Assembly: GCA_031552195.1 (NCBI GenBank)
Contig: JAVBMT010000017.1
Span: forward strand, 124,001-188,000
Direction: 5' to 3'
Source of the DNA: JAVBMP01 sp031552195
Lineage (GTDB): Bacteria > Desulfobacterota > Desulfovibrionia > Desulfovibrionales > Desulfovibrionaceae
DNA length: 64,000 bases
Positions 1 through 8,060 of this stretch are shown here, piece by piece. Positions within the stretch are counted from its first letter, which is position 1. Every line of letters starts with the position of its first letter. The notes under the pieces are model-generated. The model made no database searches, was not told where the DNA came from, and saw nothing but the letters and a program-made list of their open reading frames with translations. The position numbers were made by a program, and so were the translations under genes.

Positions 1-100
1 CGGCATTCACTGAGCGCTAACTCCGGAACACCGGTTTTGCCCGTACGCCGGGAAAGGGCAGGGCCTGGCGCGCTGATGCCCGCATTATCCCCTTTACGCG

Positions 101-412
101 CTATTTTCCTTTCATGCCGCGCTTTGACGCCTTCAGCGGGTTTACCTTTTTCTTGGCTTCGCCGCCTTCAACCCTTATGCGGTGACGGTTCTGTTCGAGC
201 AATTCGGCCGGGTCAAGTCCGAGCGCGCTCAGGCGGTCTGCCAGGCCGGTTCTGCCGACGGCATAACGGTTCGTATCCGCCATATTGGTGCCGACGCGGT
301 CAGGGGTGGTCAGGTAAAGGCCGTTCGAGTCTATTGCCAGAAGAGGACTGCCCGGCTTTTTCTCCAAAGGCTGTATGATCATGTCGGATGTTGTTCCAAA
401 ACGGTTTGCCAT
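101..412 (-). CDS. Small hypothetical protein, 103 aa
   Basis: I do not recognise a family. The product is hydrophilic, without signal peptide or membrane segment, and ends in a strongly basic tail rich in Lys (last 20 residues). There are no cysteines. An AAGGA ribosome-binding site lies about 7 nt before the ATG, and the codon use resembles the neighbours, so I take it as real. It is divergent from purU with a 240-bp AT-rich gap between them. The basic C-terminus could suit nucleic-acid or ribosome binding, but that is only a guess. Confidence 0.6.
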   Translation of the reverse strand: MANRFGTTSDMIIQPLEKKPGSPLLAIDSNGLYLTTPDRVGTNMADTNRYAVGRTGLADRLSALGLDPAELLEQNRHRIRVEGGEAKKKVNPLKASKRGMKGK

Positions 413-653
413 GCGTTTTTCCTTGTTAGAGGCCTTTGCGGACGTATTGTTTTTAAAAATATATTGATTTTGACTTTCAATGTCAATAAGGTTTACGGCA
501 AAGGGTTGGACACGCGCGGCGGTATTCTGTTATTTTTTTTATGCACTTCAGCTCCCCGTGAGCGGGCGCGCGCGGCAAATTTTGGCAAGGAGCTCGCCCG
601 GACGGCCATTGCGGCCTCAACCGGCGTGATTTAAACTTTTCAAGCGGGTCTCA

Positions 654-1505
654 ATGAACGATTATATCCTCACTATCTCTTGCCCGGATAAACGCGGCAT
701 AGTGGCTGCGGTCAGTATTTTTCTTGCGGAACAGTCTTGTAATATCCTGGATAGCGCCCAATACGGCGATGCGGAAAGCGGCCTTTTTTTCATGCGCGTT
801 CATTTCGAGGGGGAAGAAGGCGCGCCTGCCCTGGAAGGGTTGCGCGAGGCGTTTTCCAACGTTGGCGCCAGGTTCGCCATGCACTGGGAAATCGGCGAGG
901 GCAAACGCCGCAGCCGCCTGGCGATAATGGTGTCACGGTTCGGGCACTGCTTGCATGACCTGGTTTACCGCTGCGAAACAGGAGCCATGCAGGCCGACAT
1001 ATGCGCGATAATATCCAACCACCGCGATTTTGAAGGTTTCGCCGCCGCGCACGGCTTTCCGTTTCACTACCTTCCGGTGAATCCTGAGAACAAGGCCGGG
1101 CAGGAAGACGCCCTTATAGGCATTTTAGAGGAGCTTGACGCCGACCTGGTGGTTCTGGCGCGCTACATGCAGGTTCTTTCCCCCGCATTGTGCGAATGGC
1201 TGGCCGGGCGCTGCATTAACATCCACCATTCTTTCCTGCCCAGTTTCAAAGGCGCGGCTCCATACCGTCAGGCCCACGCGCGCGGGGTCAAGCTGATCGG
1301 GGCGACCGCGCATTACGTCACGCCTAATCTGGATGAAGGGCCTATTATCGAGCAGGGCGTGGAGCGGGTTGACCATTCTTACAGCCCGGAAGACCTGGCG
1401 GCTCTGGGGAGGGATGTTGAAAGCGTGGTGCTGGCAAGGGCCGTGCGTTACCATGTGGAGCGCCGGGTTCTGCTGAACGGAAACAAAACCGTTGTGCTGC
1501 GCTGA
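654..1505 (+). CDS. purU: Formyltetrahydrofolate deformylase PurU
   Basis: Hydrolyses 10-formyl-THF to THF and formate, balancing the one-carbon pool in the cytosol. Residues 5-75 form an ACT domain, which starts with the typical 'SCPDKRGIVAAV' stretch. Residues 88-270 form the formyltransferase fold. The catalytic triad known from GAR transformylase is visible as Asn189, His191 (in 'INIHHSFLPSF') and Asp227 (in 'LDEGPIIE'), with the expected 36-residue His-Asp spacing. The length of 283 aa is normal for the family. The gene stands alone: divergent from the small ORF on the left and convergent with the DUF554 gene. The Shine-Dalgarno before ATG 654 is weak. Confidence 0.95.
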   Translation: MNDYILTISCPDKRGIVAAVSIFLAEQSCNILDSAQYGDAESGLFFMRVHFEGEEGAPALEGLREAFSNVGARFAMHWEIGEGKRRSRLAIMVSRFGHCLHDLVYRCETGAMQADICAIISNHRDFEGFAAAHGFPFHYLPVNPENKAGQEDALIGILEELDADLVVLARYMQVLSPALCEWLAGRCINIHHSFLPSFKGAAPYRQAHARGVKLIGATAHYVTPNLDEGPIIEQGVERVDHSYSPEDLAALGRDVESVVLARAVRYHVERRVLLNGNKTVVLR

Positions 1506-1575
1506 CCGGATATTTTTCCGGGCACGGCTATGAGGCGAATGCTTTTAGAGCGCTGCAACTTTCCGGGTTAATTGC

Positions 1576-2289
1576 TCAAACAGGCAGCAAGCCTTGCAGG
1601 AAGGGCAGGGACAGCATGATGAGCACCACGCAAAACAGGGCGGGAAGCATGTTGGAGAGGCTGATTTTGGCGACCTCAAGCAGGTTCAGGCCTATGCCGA
1701 CGATCATGATGCCGCCCACCGCGATAAGTTCGCGCTGCATATCCGGGCTGAGGGCGCTTTGCAAATAAACGGCGAAAACGGTCATAAGCCCCTGGTAGAG
1801 CAATACCGGAACGGCGGCCAGCAGCACTCCGCTGCCCAGGGCCGAAGCCATGGCGACAGAGGCGAAACCGTCCAGGATGGCTTTGCTCAGAAGAGTTGTG
1901 CGCCCGTGTTGCAGGCCCTCTTCCAGCGCGCCGAGAATGGCCATGGCCCCGATGCAGAAAAGCAGGGTGGCGGAAACGAAACCTTCGGTAAAGGCGGCGT
2001 TTTTTGAGCGAAACAGGCGCTTCAGCAGGTTTCCGCCACGGTTGAACCAGTTTTCCAGCCTTAAAAGCTCGCCGGCTATGCAGCCGAGCAGGATGCTGAA
2101 GATCATGACCAGGGGGAGCTTCGATTGCAGGGCCATCTGTATGCCGATTATCATCACGCAAAGCCCCAGCCCCTGAAAGACTATTTTGCGCATGCTCTCG
2201 GAAAGGCGGTTGCCGAGCAGCAGCCCGAGGCATCCCCCAAGAATAATGGCAAAAGCGTTTACCAGGCTGCCTATCGGTATGACGAACAT
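1576..2289 (-). CDS. DUF554 family integral membrane protein
   Basis: A 237-aa hydrophobic protein with about six to seven membrane segments. The opening 'IPIGSLVNAFAIILGG' and the later 'AILGALEEGL' are characteristic of the DUF554 (YdfK-like) family, which has no established function and is often guessed to be a transporter. I chose the ATG at 2289 rather than the upstream one at 2310, because GGAG sits 7 nt before 2289 and the longer form would add seven polar residues. It is convergent with purU; a short CCGGA/TCCGG hairpin lies in the 70-bp gap. Confidence 0.85.
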   Translation of the reverse strand: MFVIPIGSLVNAFAIILGGCLGLLLGNRLSESMRKIVFQGLGLCVMIIGIQMALQSKLPLVMIFSILLGCIAGELLRLENWFNRGGNLLKRLFRSKNAAFTEGFVSATLLFCIGAMAILGALEEGLQHGRTTLLSKAILDGFASVAMASALGSGVLLAAVPVLLYQGLMTVFAVYLQSALSPDMQRELIAVGGIMIVGIGLNLLEVAKISLSNMLPALFCVVLIMLSLPFLQGLLPV

Positions 2290-2460
2290 CAAGTTCTCCG
2301 GAATGCGCAAAAAAGTTGTGCCGGGCGCGTAAATTTTTTTGAAGTTGCTTTGACGGGCGCGGCTTTTAAGGCGGAATCGGTATTTTTCTGATGCGCTGAA
2401 AGCTATTTCGCTGAAGAGGCCGTTCGTTTGAGGCTTGGCGGCGAACGCCTTTCAGAAAGC

Positions 2461-2841
2461 TTATTTGACAAAATACAAAATTTCCACGGCCTTGCCGTCT
2501 TTAAGCTCACCGACAGACATGCTCTTGGGGCCGAGTTTTTCAAAGCGCAGTTTGACCTTGTCTATTGTTTCAACGTCCACGATATTTCCGTTTTCGGAGC
2601 TTATGGAGTAGATGAACTCTCTTTTGCCGTCCTGGGCGGAGTCTATAATCAGGGTGAAGGTGTTTTTCCCGTGCTCCAGCAGGGCGGACATGGGCGGAAA
2701 ATCTTTCTGGACTTCCGCCGGCAGCTTGCTGCGGTCAACCTTCCATTTTCCGTTCAGGTCGTCCATTGTTCCGGCCAAAGCCGGGATGGCGGAAAAAGAG
2801 AGCAGGGCGGCCATAACGGCGCTGACCATACGAAGACGCAT
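2461..2841 (-). CDS. Small secreted/periplasmic protein, lipocalin-like
   Basis: 126 aa with a clear Sec signal peptide (hydrophobic stretch, then 'ALA' cleavage site near residue 23). The mature part begins 'GTMDDLNGKWKVD', a pattern seen in small lipocalin-type beta-barrel proteins ('L.G.W..D'), and then alternates charged and hydrophobic residues as a beta protein would. No cysteines are present in the mature chain. GGAGAA precedes the ATG by 9 nt. It is transcribed alone, 130 bp downstream of the M23 peptidase gene on the same strand. The function is unknown. Confidence 0.7.
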   Translation of the reverse strand: MRLRMVSAVMAALLSFSAIPALAGTMDDLNGKWKVDRSKLPAEVQKDFPPMSALLEHGKNTFTLIIDSAQDGKREFIYSISSENGNIVDVETIDKVKLRFEKLGPKSMSVGELKDGKAVEILYFVK

Positions 2842-2972
2842 AATACGGTTCTCCTGGTAAATATGTTGTTACGGCAAGGCCGGGTTACGGCCCAGTGGCG
2901 TCAATCATGGGCTTTGGCGCGTTCGCGCCTGCAACCCTTTCATGCGCGCTATTTCAGCGACAGGCTAAAACG

Positions 2973-4319
2973 TCAATCGCTCCGGACGTTTGCGGCGGCG
3001 CGGGGCTGTTCTCCGGCCGGTTCGCCCGGCAGTTCCCGTTTGCCGTTCATATAGTCGCGGTATATGGAAATCTGCTTCCTGAACGAATCAATATTTTTTT
3101 TGTTAACCGGCGTGTCGCGGGGCGACAGAGCCTGAAGCGGGTTGATGAGCTTGCCGTTTTTTTTCATGCGGAAGTCAAGGTGCGGACCGGTGGCGTAACC
3201 GGTGCTGCCCACATAGCCTATAATATCGCCTTGCTTGACGGATGTCCCTTTTTTTATGCCCTTGGCGAAGCCCGAAAGGTGCATATAGGTCGTCTCATAG
3301 CCGTTGCCGTGATTTAGGGCCACATAATTTCCGGCCCCTTCTCCCCACCCCGCGTAAGTTACGCTGCCACGGCCCACGGCTTTTACCGGAGTGCCCTTTG
3401 GCGCGGCGTAATCTATTCCCGGGTGGGGGCGGTATACTTTAAGAATGGGGTGCAAGCGGCTGTTGCTGAAGCCGGAGCTTATGCGCGTGAAAGAGAGGGG
3501 GGCTTTGAGAAAGGCGCGTTTAACGCTTTCTCCGCTGGCCGTGAAATATTGGCCGTCCGTCGGGCTGTCTTCAAAGTAAAAGGCCTCAAATTCCCTGCCC
3601 TGGTTTATAAACTTGGCGGCCAGCAAGCGCCCGTAAGTCTTGAATTCTCCTTCCCGGTAGCGTTTTTCTATGAGCAGGGAAAAAGAGTCGCCTATGCGCA
3701 GGTCTTTAATGAAGTTTATCTCCCAGGCGAAAACGTCCGACAGGATCACGGCCAGGGTGGCGTTTTCTCCAAGGTCGCTCATGGCGTTGAACAGGTTTGA
3801 ATTTATGACTCCGTCCAGCTTTATGAGCATTGTGTCGTATTCTATAAGCTCGAGCCATGCCCTGAAGCTTTCGTCTTCACGGCAGATAACCAATTTTTTA
3901 TCGTCGTTTATTTCATATTCGAAACGCGTCAGGCAACCTTCCGCATCTTCGTACACGCAATAGGTCTGACCGCTGCGGATATTGGCAAGTGAGTAAACGT
4001 TGCGGCAAAGGTCAACCACTTCGTTCACTTCAGACTGGCTGAGCCAGCGTTGAAGAATGGCTCCAGCCGTGTCTCCCTCGTTTATGACCTCATATTGTAT
4101 TTCAGGCTTGAGCGAAATTTCAGGCATTGGTTCAGGCTGAGGCTCAACGTTTCCGGCGTTTTCTTCCATAACGTCCAGGATGGCGTTGATGGGACTGCCG
4201 GTTTTTTGTTCTTCCCTGTCGTTCAGAATGTAAAACGCGGCCCATACGGCGGCGGCTATAATGGCGAGAATTACGATGATGCTTGCAATGCTGAGGCGTG
4301 ATGTTCTTTTTTTAGTCAT
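2973..4319 (-). CDS. M23 family metallopeptidase (murein endopeptidase-like)
   Basis: 448 aa. It has a short cytoplasmic N-terminus, one membrane anchor (about residues 11-31), an acidic/proline-rich linker, a periplasmic OapA/LysM-like domain (about 75-150), and a C-terminal M23 LytM domain (about 290-400) with 'HPGIDYAAPKGTPV', 'NYVALNHGNGYETTYMHLS' and 'GPHLDFRM'. Members cut peptidoglycan cross-links during wall growth. The usual final HxH is HxD here, so the third zinc ligand would be Asp; all other motif residues are present. A basic, proline-containing tail follows the domain. The gene is monocistronic. Confidence 0.85.
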   Translation of the reverse strand: MTKKRTSRLSIASIIVILAIIAAAVWAAFYILNDREEQKTGSPINAILDVMEENAGNVEPQPEPMPEISLKPEIQYEVINEGDTAGAILQRWLSQSEVNEVVDLCRNVYSLANIRSGQTYCVYEDAEGCLTRFEYEINDDKKLVICREDESFRAWLELIEYDTMLIKLDGVINSNLFNAMSDLGENATLAVILSDVFAWEINFIKDLRIGDSFSLLIEKRYREGEFKTYGRLLAAKFINQGREFEAFYFEDSPTDGQYFTASGESVKRAFLKAPLSFTRISSGFSNSRLHPILKVYRPHPGIDYAAPKGTPVKAVGRGSVTYAGWGEGAGNYVALNHGNGYETTYMHLSGFAKGIKKGTSVKQGDIIGYVGSTGYATGPHLDFRMKKNGKLINPLQALSPRDTPVNKKNIDSFRKQISIYRDYMNGKRELPGEPAGEQPRAAANVRSD

Positions 4320-4453
4320 ATTTTCGCAGTGTTCCGGTGAGAAAAAACGAGACGGGCTTCATCGCGCATTGACGGATCCATTGCGGTGAAGCGGAAAAAG
4401 CCGTTCGGGCGGGCCTTGAATGAACCAAGCGTTCCGCCCCGAATCATGTTCTT

Positions 4454-5716
4454 TTACCGGTCAAGCTTGTTCAGCGCAAGTGTTTTATCGATGAACTGCA
4501 CGCAGATTACCGAACATAGGGCGAAAAACGCCCCCATGTAAAAGGGAATGCGGTAGTCAAGCATCCATAGAGCCCCCCCTATGATGGGCAGGGTCACCGC
4601 GACGATATGGTTTATGGTCATACCTATGGCCATGCTGGGAGCAATGTCTCCCGGATCGGCCATTTTTTGGAAGAAAGTGCGTATGGCCACGGTAAAATTG
4701 AAAAAGAGCTGTTCTATGATATACAGAGCGGCTACCAGCCATTTGTTTCCGCTGTTGGCGTAAGCCAGGAAAATCAGCAGGAGCGCCGCGTATTTGACCG
4801 TAAGCAGTTTGCGTTCGCCTATGTGGTTGATGGCTTTGCCGATGAAGCGGTTCAGAACCAGATTGATGAAGTTGTTCAGCAGGAAAAGCAGCGCCATCTG
4901 GGGAAGGGTGAAGCCGAAGTTGTTGACCAGCAGAAATACGGAAAAAACCATGAAGATCTGGCGTCTGGCCCCGGAAAGCAGGGTTAGCAGGTAATAGAGC
5001 CAGTAACGTTTGCGCAGCACCATCCCCTTGCGTTGAACCGGCTTGTTCGGGCCTTCCCTTTGAGCCAGCCCCCAAAGGCCGCCCAGCAAGGCGAAAGCCC
5101 CGGTCAGCAGGTAAAGCATGGTGAAATCTCCGCCCGTGATATTTCCCTGGCTATCAGGAACGAAGGCGGCCGGGTTGCTGAATATCTGGCCTAATTCGCT
5201 AAGGGCCAGCGGCGATGAGAACGCGAAGATCAGCAGGCCGGAAATGACGCTGCCAGCGGCGGTGAGCGAACGGGCCCGGCCGATAACGACAGGAGATTCC
5301 GCTATGCTGAAATATTGCAGGGTGAGCGATTGGGTGGTCGCGTCATAATAATGGAAACCGAGCGACATAAGGAAGCTGCATAGCATCAGTCCGTAAAAAG
5401 AGGGGAAAAACCCGGTTATCATCGTGCCGAGTCCGGTCAGGGCCACCATTAAGGCCGCCAGGCGGGTTTCCCTGATAAAAAGCAGGAGGTAGACCAGGCA
5501 GGCGGAAAGCAGGCCCGGCAGCTCGCGCACGGATTGAATGAAGCCGTTTTGCGCGCCGCTAAGCCCGATTATGTTTACCGCGTAGTTTGTATAAAGCAAG
5601 CTCCAACCTTGAAAGGCCAGCGCCGTGACGAAGGATTGAACGAGCAGAAACCGGTAAGCCGGGCGGGTTGTAAAGTCATTTGCGATTAATCCGGCGGAAG
5701 GAGTATTTTTAGGCAT
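4454..5716 (-). CDS. Major facilitator superfamily transporter
   Basis: 420 aa from the ATG at 5716, with about 12 hydrophobic segments and an MFS-type layout. After the sixth segment comes a basic central loop ('QREGPNKPVQRKGMVLRKRYW'-like region, near 245-265). The substrate cannot be told from sequence. A longer reading frame starts at 5794, but it adds 26 mostly polar residues before the first conserved stretch and lacks a better ribosome-binding site; neither start has a strong one. It is flanked by the M23 gene on the same strand and divergent from dfx. Confidence 0.8.
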   Translation of the reverse strand: MPKNTPSAGLIANDFTTRPAYRFLLVQSFVTALAFQGWSLLYTNYAVNIIGLSGAQNGFIQSVRELPGLLSACLVYLLLFIRETRLAALMVALTGLGTMITGFFPSFYGLMLCSFLMSLGFHYYDATTQSLTLQYFSIAESPVVIGRARSLTAAGSVISGLLIFAFSSPLALSELGQIFSNPAAFVPDSQGNITGGDFTMLYLLTGAFALLGGLWGLAQREGPNKPVQRKGMVLRKRYWLYYLLTLLSGARRQIFMVFSVFLLVNNFGFTLPQMALLFLLNNFINLVLNRFIGKAINHIGERKLLTVKYAALLLIFLAYANSGNKWLVAALYIIEQLFFNFTVAIRTFFQKMADPGDIAPSMAIGMTINHIVAVTLPIIGGALWMLDYRIPFYMGAFFALCSVICVQFIDKTLALNKLDR

Positions 5717-6066
5717 GGCGTAAAATTTATTTATTAAAATTGTAAGTTGCGGAATTCCGCTACGCTCGCTGGCTGGAACCGGCGCTCCCGGCAACGCAGA
5801 ATACGCCCTAACAGGCGGGCGGGCAAGCTCTTATCTTGGCGGTTTTCCGTGTATTCTTGTTTTTTTTCCGCAATAATGGCCTTTCGCGGAAAATATAATT
5901 AGCTTGATTTTTTTTGATTAAATGATCTATAAGATAATGAATCCCAAATTCCGGATTCAGGAACGGGCAACGCATAATTTGCTTGCTTTAAATCATAATA
6001 GTAATTAATACTATTTCAATGTCTTCCTGCGCGACAGGAGGAAAAACCCTTTGCAAGGAGCCAGTC
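5717..6066. promoter_or_regulatory. AT-rich divergent intergenic region upstream of dfx-rub-roo
   Basis: About 350 bp without a gene. On the plus strand TTGATT (5904-5909), an 18-nt spacer and TATAAG (5928-5933) form one plausible sigma70 promoter. TTGCTT (5979-5984), a 17-nt spacer and TAATTA (6002-6007) form a second, whose -10 lies inside a perfect inverted repeat described separately. The Shine-Dalgarno AAGGAG (6055-6060) sits 6 nt before the dfx ATG. Confidence 0.5.
5997..6015. promoter_or_regulatory. Perfect inverted repeat, candidate operator of the dfx cluster
   Basis: AATAGTA-ATTAA-TACTATT is a perfect 7-5-7 inverted repeat overlapping the probable -10 of the nearer dfx promoter, 52 bp before the dfx start. 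Size, AT-richness and position fit a Fur/PerR-type dimeric repressor site, and superoxide reductase genes are often peroxide- or iron-controlled. Which regulator binds is inference; no regulator gene of that type lies in this window. Confidence 0.5.
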
Positions 6067-6444
6067 ATGGAAAGATTTGAAGTGTATAAGTGTGAGCATT
6101 GCGGAAATATCATCACCGTGTGCCACGGCGGCGGAGCTCAGGTCGTCTGCTGCGGCGAACCCATGAAGCTTATGAAAGAAGGCACTTCAGACGGCGCCAA
6201 GGAAAAACATGTTCCGGCAATAGAAAAAACTCCCTCCGGGTTTAAGGTCAAGGTTGGGGCCGTGCCTCACCCCATGGAAGAAAAGCACTGGATTGAATGG
6301 ATAGAAATCCTGGCCGACGGAGTTTCCTACCGTAAATTCCTGAACCCGGGCGATGCCCCTGAAGCGGAATTCTGCATCAGCGCCTCGCGCGTTACGGCAA
6401 GGGAATACTGTAACTTGCACGGGCATTGGAAAGCGGAATCCTGA
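6067..6444 (+). CDS. dfx: Desulfoferrodoxin (superoxide reductase)
   Basis: Cytoplasmic enzyme that reduces superoxide to peroxide with electrons from rubredoxin. The 125-aa length and every iron ligand of the two-centre type are present: Cys9, Cys12, Cys28 and Cys29 for the desulforedoxin-like centre I, and His48, His68, His74, Cys115 and His118 for the catalytic centre II, with Lys47 beside it. I use ATG 6067 because AAGGAG lies 6 nt upstream and the product then starts like known desulfoferrodoxins; an in-frame upstream ATG at 6019 has no support. It heads the dfx-rub-roo cluster, matching the rbo-rub-roo order known in Desulfovibrio. Confidence 0.97.
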   Translation: MERFEVYKCEHCGNIITVCHGGGAQVVCCGEPMKLMKEGTSDGAKEKHVPAIEKTPSGFKVKVGAVPHPMEEKHWIEWIEILADGVSYRKFLNPGDAPEAEFCISASRVTAREYCNLHGHWKAES

Positions 6445-6584
6445 TCGCCCTTCAACTCATTGATTTTAATGTGCCGGCCCGGTTTAAAGCTTGCCTATAT
6501 GCCGGGCTTTGGTTAATAAAAAGAAGATCGGGCGCGGCCTGTGCGGGCCGCGTCTTAACCAGCTACCCTGCAAAGGAGTGAGTT
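6445..6584. other. dfx-rub spacer with two hairpins
   Basis: Two possible RNA hairpins lie between the stop of dfx and rub: GCCCGG/CCGGGC followed by TTT (6477-6510, 19-nt loop), and CGCGGCC/GGCCGCG with a 6-nt loop (6533-6552). The first could be a weak terminator and the second a processing or stability element, letting dfx and rub be expressed at different levels. Both are weak calls. Confidence 0.3.
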
Positions 6585-6743
6585 ATGCAGAAATATGTTT
6601 GCAGCGTGTGTGGATATGAGTATGACCCGGCTGAAGGCGACCCGGCTAACGGAGTAGCCCCGGGCACCAAATTTGAAGACCTGCCGAACACTTGGGTTTG
6701 CCCGGTCTGCGGCGCCAGCAAAAGCGAATTCGAACCAGCCTAG
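6585..6743 (+). CDS. rub: Rubredoxin
   Basis: 52-aa one-iron electron carrier. 'CSVCGYEYDP' near the start and 'CPVCGASKSEFEP' near the end give the two CxxCG knuckles that hold the Fe(Cys)4 site (Cys6, Cys9, Cys39, Cys42 by count from the DNA). The acidic, Pro/Gly-rich middle is typical of the family. AAGGAG precedes the ATG by about 8 nt. It lies between dfx and roo, and it would donate electrons both to superoxide reductase and to the oxygen-reducing flavodiiron protein encoded next. Confidence 0.96.
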   Translation: MQKYVCSVCGYEYDPAEGDPANGVAPGTKFEDLPNTWVCPVCGASKSEFEPA

Positions 6744-6752
6744 CATATTACG

Positions 6753-6791
6753 GCCGGCGATGCTCCGTTTCGGGCGTGTCGCCGGCTTTTT
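6753..6791 (+). terminator. Hairpin with T-tract between rub and roo (attenuator-like)
   Basis: GCCGGCGA (6753-6760) pairs with TCGCCGGC (6779-6786) and is followed at once by TTTTTC. The 8-bp GC-rich stem with T-run looks like a rho-independent terminator. Since roo follows only 30 nt later without an obvious promoter, it probably acts as a partial terminator that makes rub more abundant than roo. Confidence 0.55.
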
Positions 6792-6820
6792 CAGCAAAAA
6801 CAGCAGACAGGAGCCGGTGT

Positions 6821-8032
6821 ATGCAGTCTCTGGAAATTAAAAAAGACGTTTTCTGGGTTGGGGCTATCGATTTTGACAGCCATGATTTCCACGGCTACTC
6901 GCTGTCTCCCAGAGGAACCACCTATAACGCCTACTTTATTCACGATGAAAAAAATACCCTGTTTGACACGGTCAAGCACGAACAGGCCTATGACTTGCTG
7001 GAACGCTTGCGGTGCAACAAAAGCGGAAAGCTTGATTATCTGGTTATAAACCACGTTGAACTCGACCACGCGGGTAGCCTCAAGGAAATTGTTGAGCTGT
7101 GCAAACCGGAGAAAATTTTCTGCTCGGTAATGGGCCTCAAGTCCATGGCCGGCTATTTCGACATCAGTTCCTGGCCGGTCCAGGCGGTGAAAACCGGCGA
7201 CAGCATCTCTCTCGGCAAACGCACCGTCCAGTTTGTCGAAACGCGCATGCTGCACTGGCCGGACAGCATGTTCTCCTATATTCCGGAAGACAAGCTCCTG
7301 ATTTCAAACGACGCCTTCGGGCAAAACATCGCCTCCAGCGAGCGTTTCGCCGACCAGGTCGACCGCGAGGTTCTCAAGCAGGCCATACGCGAATATTATT
7401 ATAATATCGTTCTGCCCTATTCGCCTCAGGTCGTAAAAACGCTGGCCCTGGCCAGTGAAATGAAACTGGATATAGACATGATCGCCCCGGACCACGGGCT
7501 TATCTTCCGCAACCGCGAAGACGTGTCCTTCATTTTGAACATGTACGGCGAACTGGCGGAGCAGAAAACGCAAAAACGCGCCCTGGTCATTTACGACACC
7601 ATGTGGCAGAGCACCGCGCGCATGGCGGGGGCAGTGGCCGACGGGCTGTTTGAGGTCGGGGTTCCTTACCGCGTAATGCACCTGAAAAACCACCACCACA
7701 GCGAAGTTATGACCGCTCTTTCCGAATGCGGGGCGCTTATTGTCGGCTCCCCAACCCATAACAACGGAATTTTGCCGCTGGTAACCGCCAACCTGACCTA
7801 CATCAAAGGGTTGCGCCCGCAAAACCGCATCGGCGGGGCTTTCGGCTCTTTCGGCTGGTCAGGCGAGTCAGTCAAAGTGATCAGCGAATGGCTGGATTCA
7901 ATGCATGTCGACCAGCCTCTTCCGCCGGTGAAAGCCCAGTTCCGCCCGGGTGAAGACGCGCTTAAGGCCTGCTTTGAGCTGGGCAAGGGCATAGGACAGG
8001 CCCTGTGCGCGGCGGCTGAAAAAAAATCTTGA
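6821..8032 (+). CDS. roo: Rubredoxin:oxygen oxidoreductase (flavodiiron protein)
   Basis: 403-aa cytosolic enzyme that reduces O2 (or NO) to water with electrons from rubredoxin. The N-terminal metallo-beta-lactamase-like domain carries the diiron ligands His78, Glu80, Asp82, His83, His145, Asp164 and His225. The C-terminal flavodoxin domain starts near 253, with the FMN phosphate loop 'YDTMWQST' and the 'SPTHNNG' loop. Length and motif order match the Desulfovibrio enzyme. ATG 6821 is chosen for its CAGGAG site. No rubredoxin domain is fused; the separate rub gene supplies it. Confidence 0.97.
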   Translation: MQSLEIKKDVFWVGAIDFDSHDFHGYSLSPRGTTYNAYFIHDEKNTLFDTVKHEQAYDLLERLRCNKSGKLDYLVINHVELDHAGSLKEIVELCKPEKIFCSVMGLKSMAGYFDISSWPVQAVKTGDSISLGKRTVQFVETRMLHWPDSMFSYIPEDKLLISNDAFGQNIASSERFADQVDREVLKQAIREYYYNIVLPYSPQVVKTLALASEMKLDIDMIAPDHGLIFRNREDVSFILNMYGELAEQKTQKRALVIYDTMWQSTARMAGAVADGLFEVGVPYRVMHLKNHHHSEVMTALSECGALIVGSPTHNNGILPLVTANLTYIKGLRPQNRIGGAFGSFGWSGESVKVISEWLDSMHVDQPLPPVKAQFRPGEDALKACFELGKGIGQALCAAAEKKS

Positions 8033-8060
8033 GCTTTTTTCCGTTTGTGAGGAACCTGTA

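Noticed and set aside
460..487. Nested TTGAC/GTCAA inverted repeat in the purU upstream gap
   Set aside because: Too short and AT-biased to tell from chance; no known operator matches.
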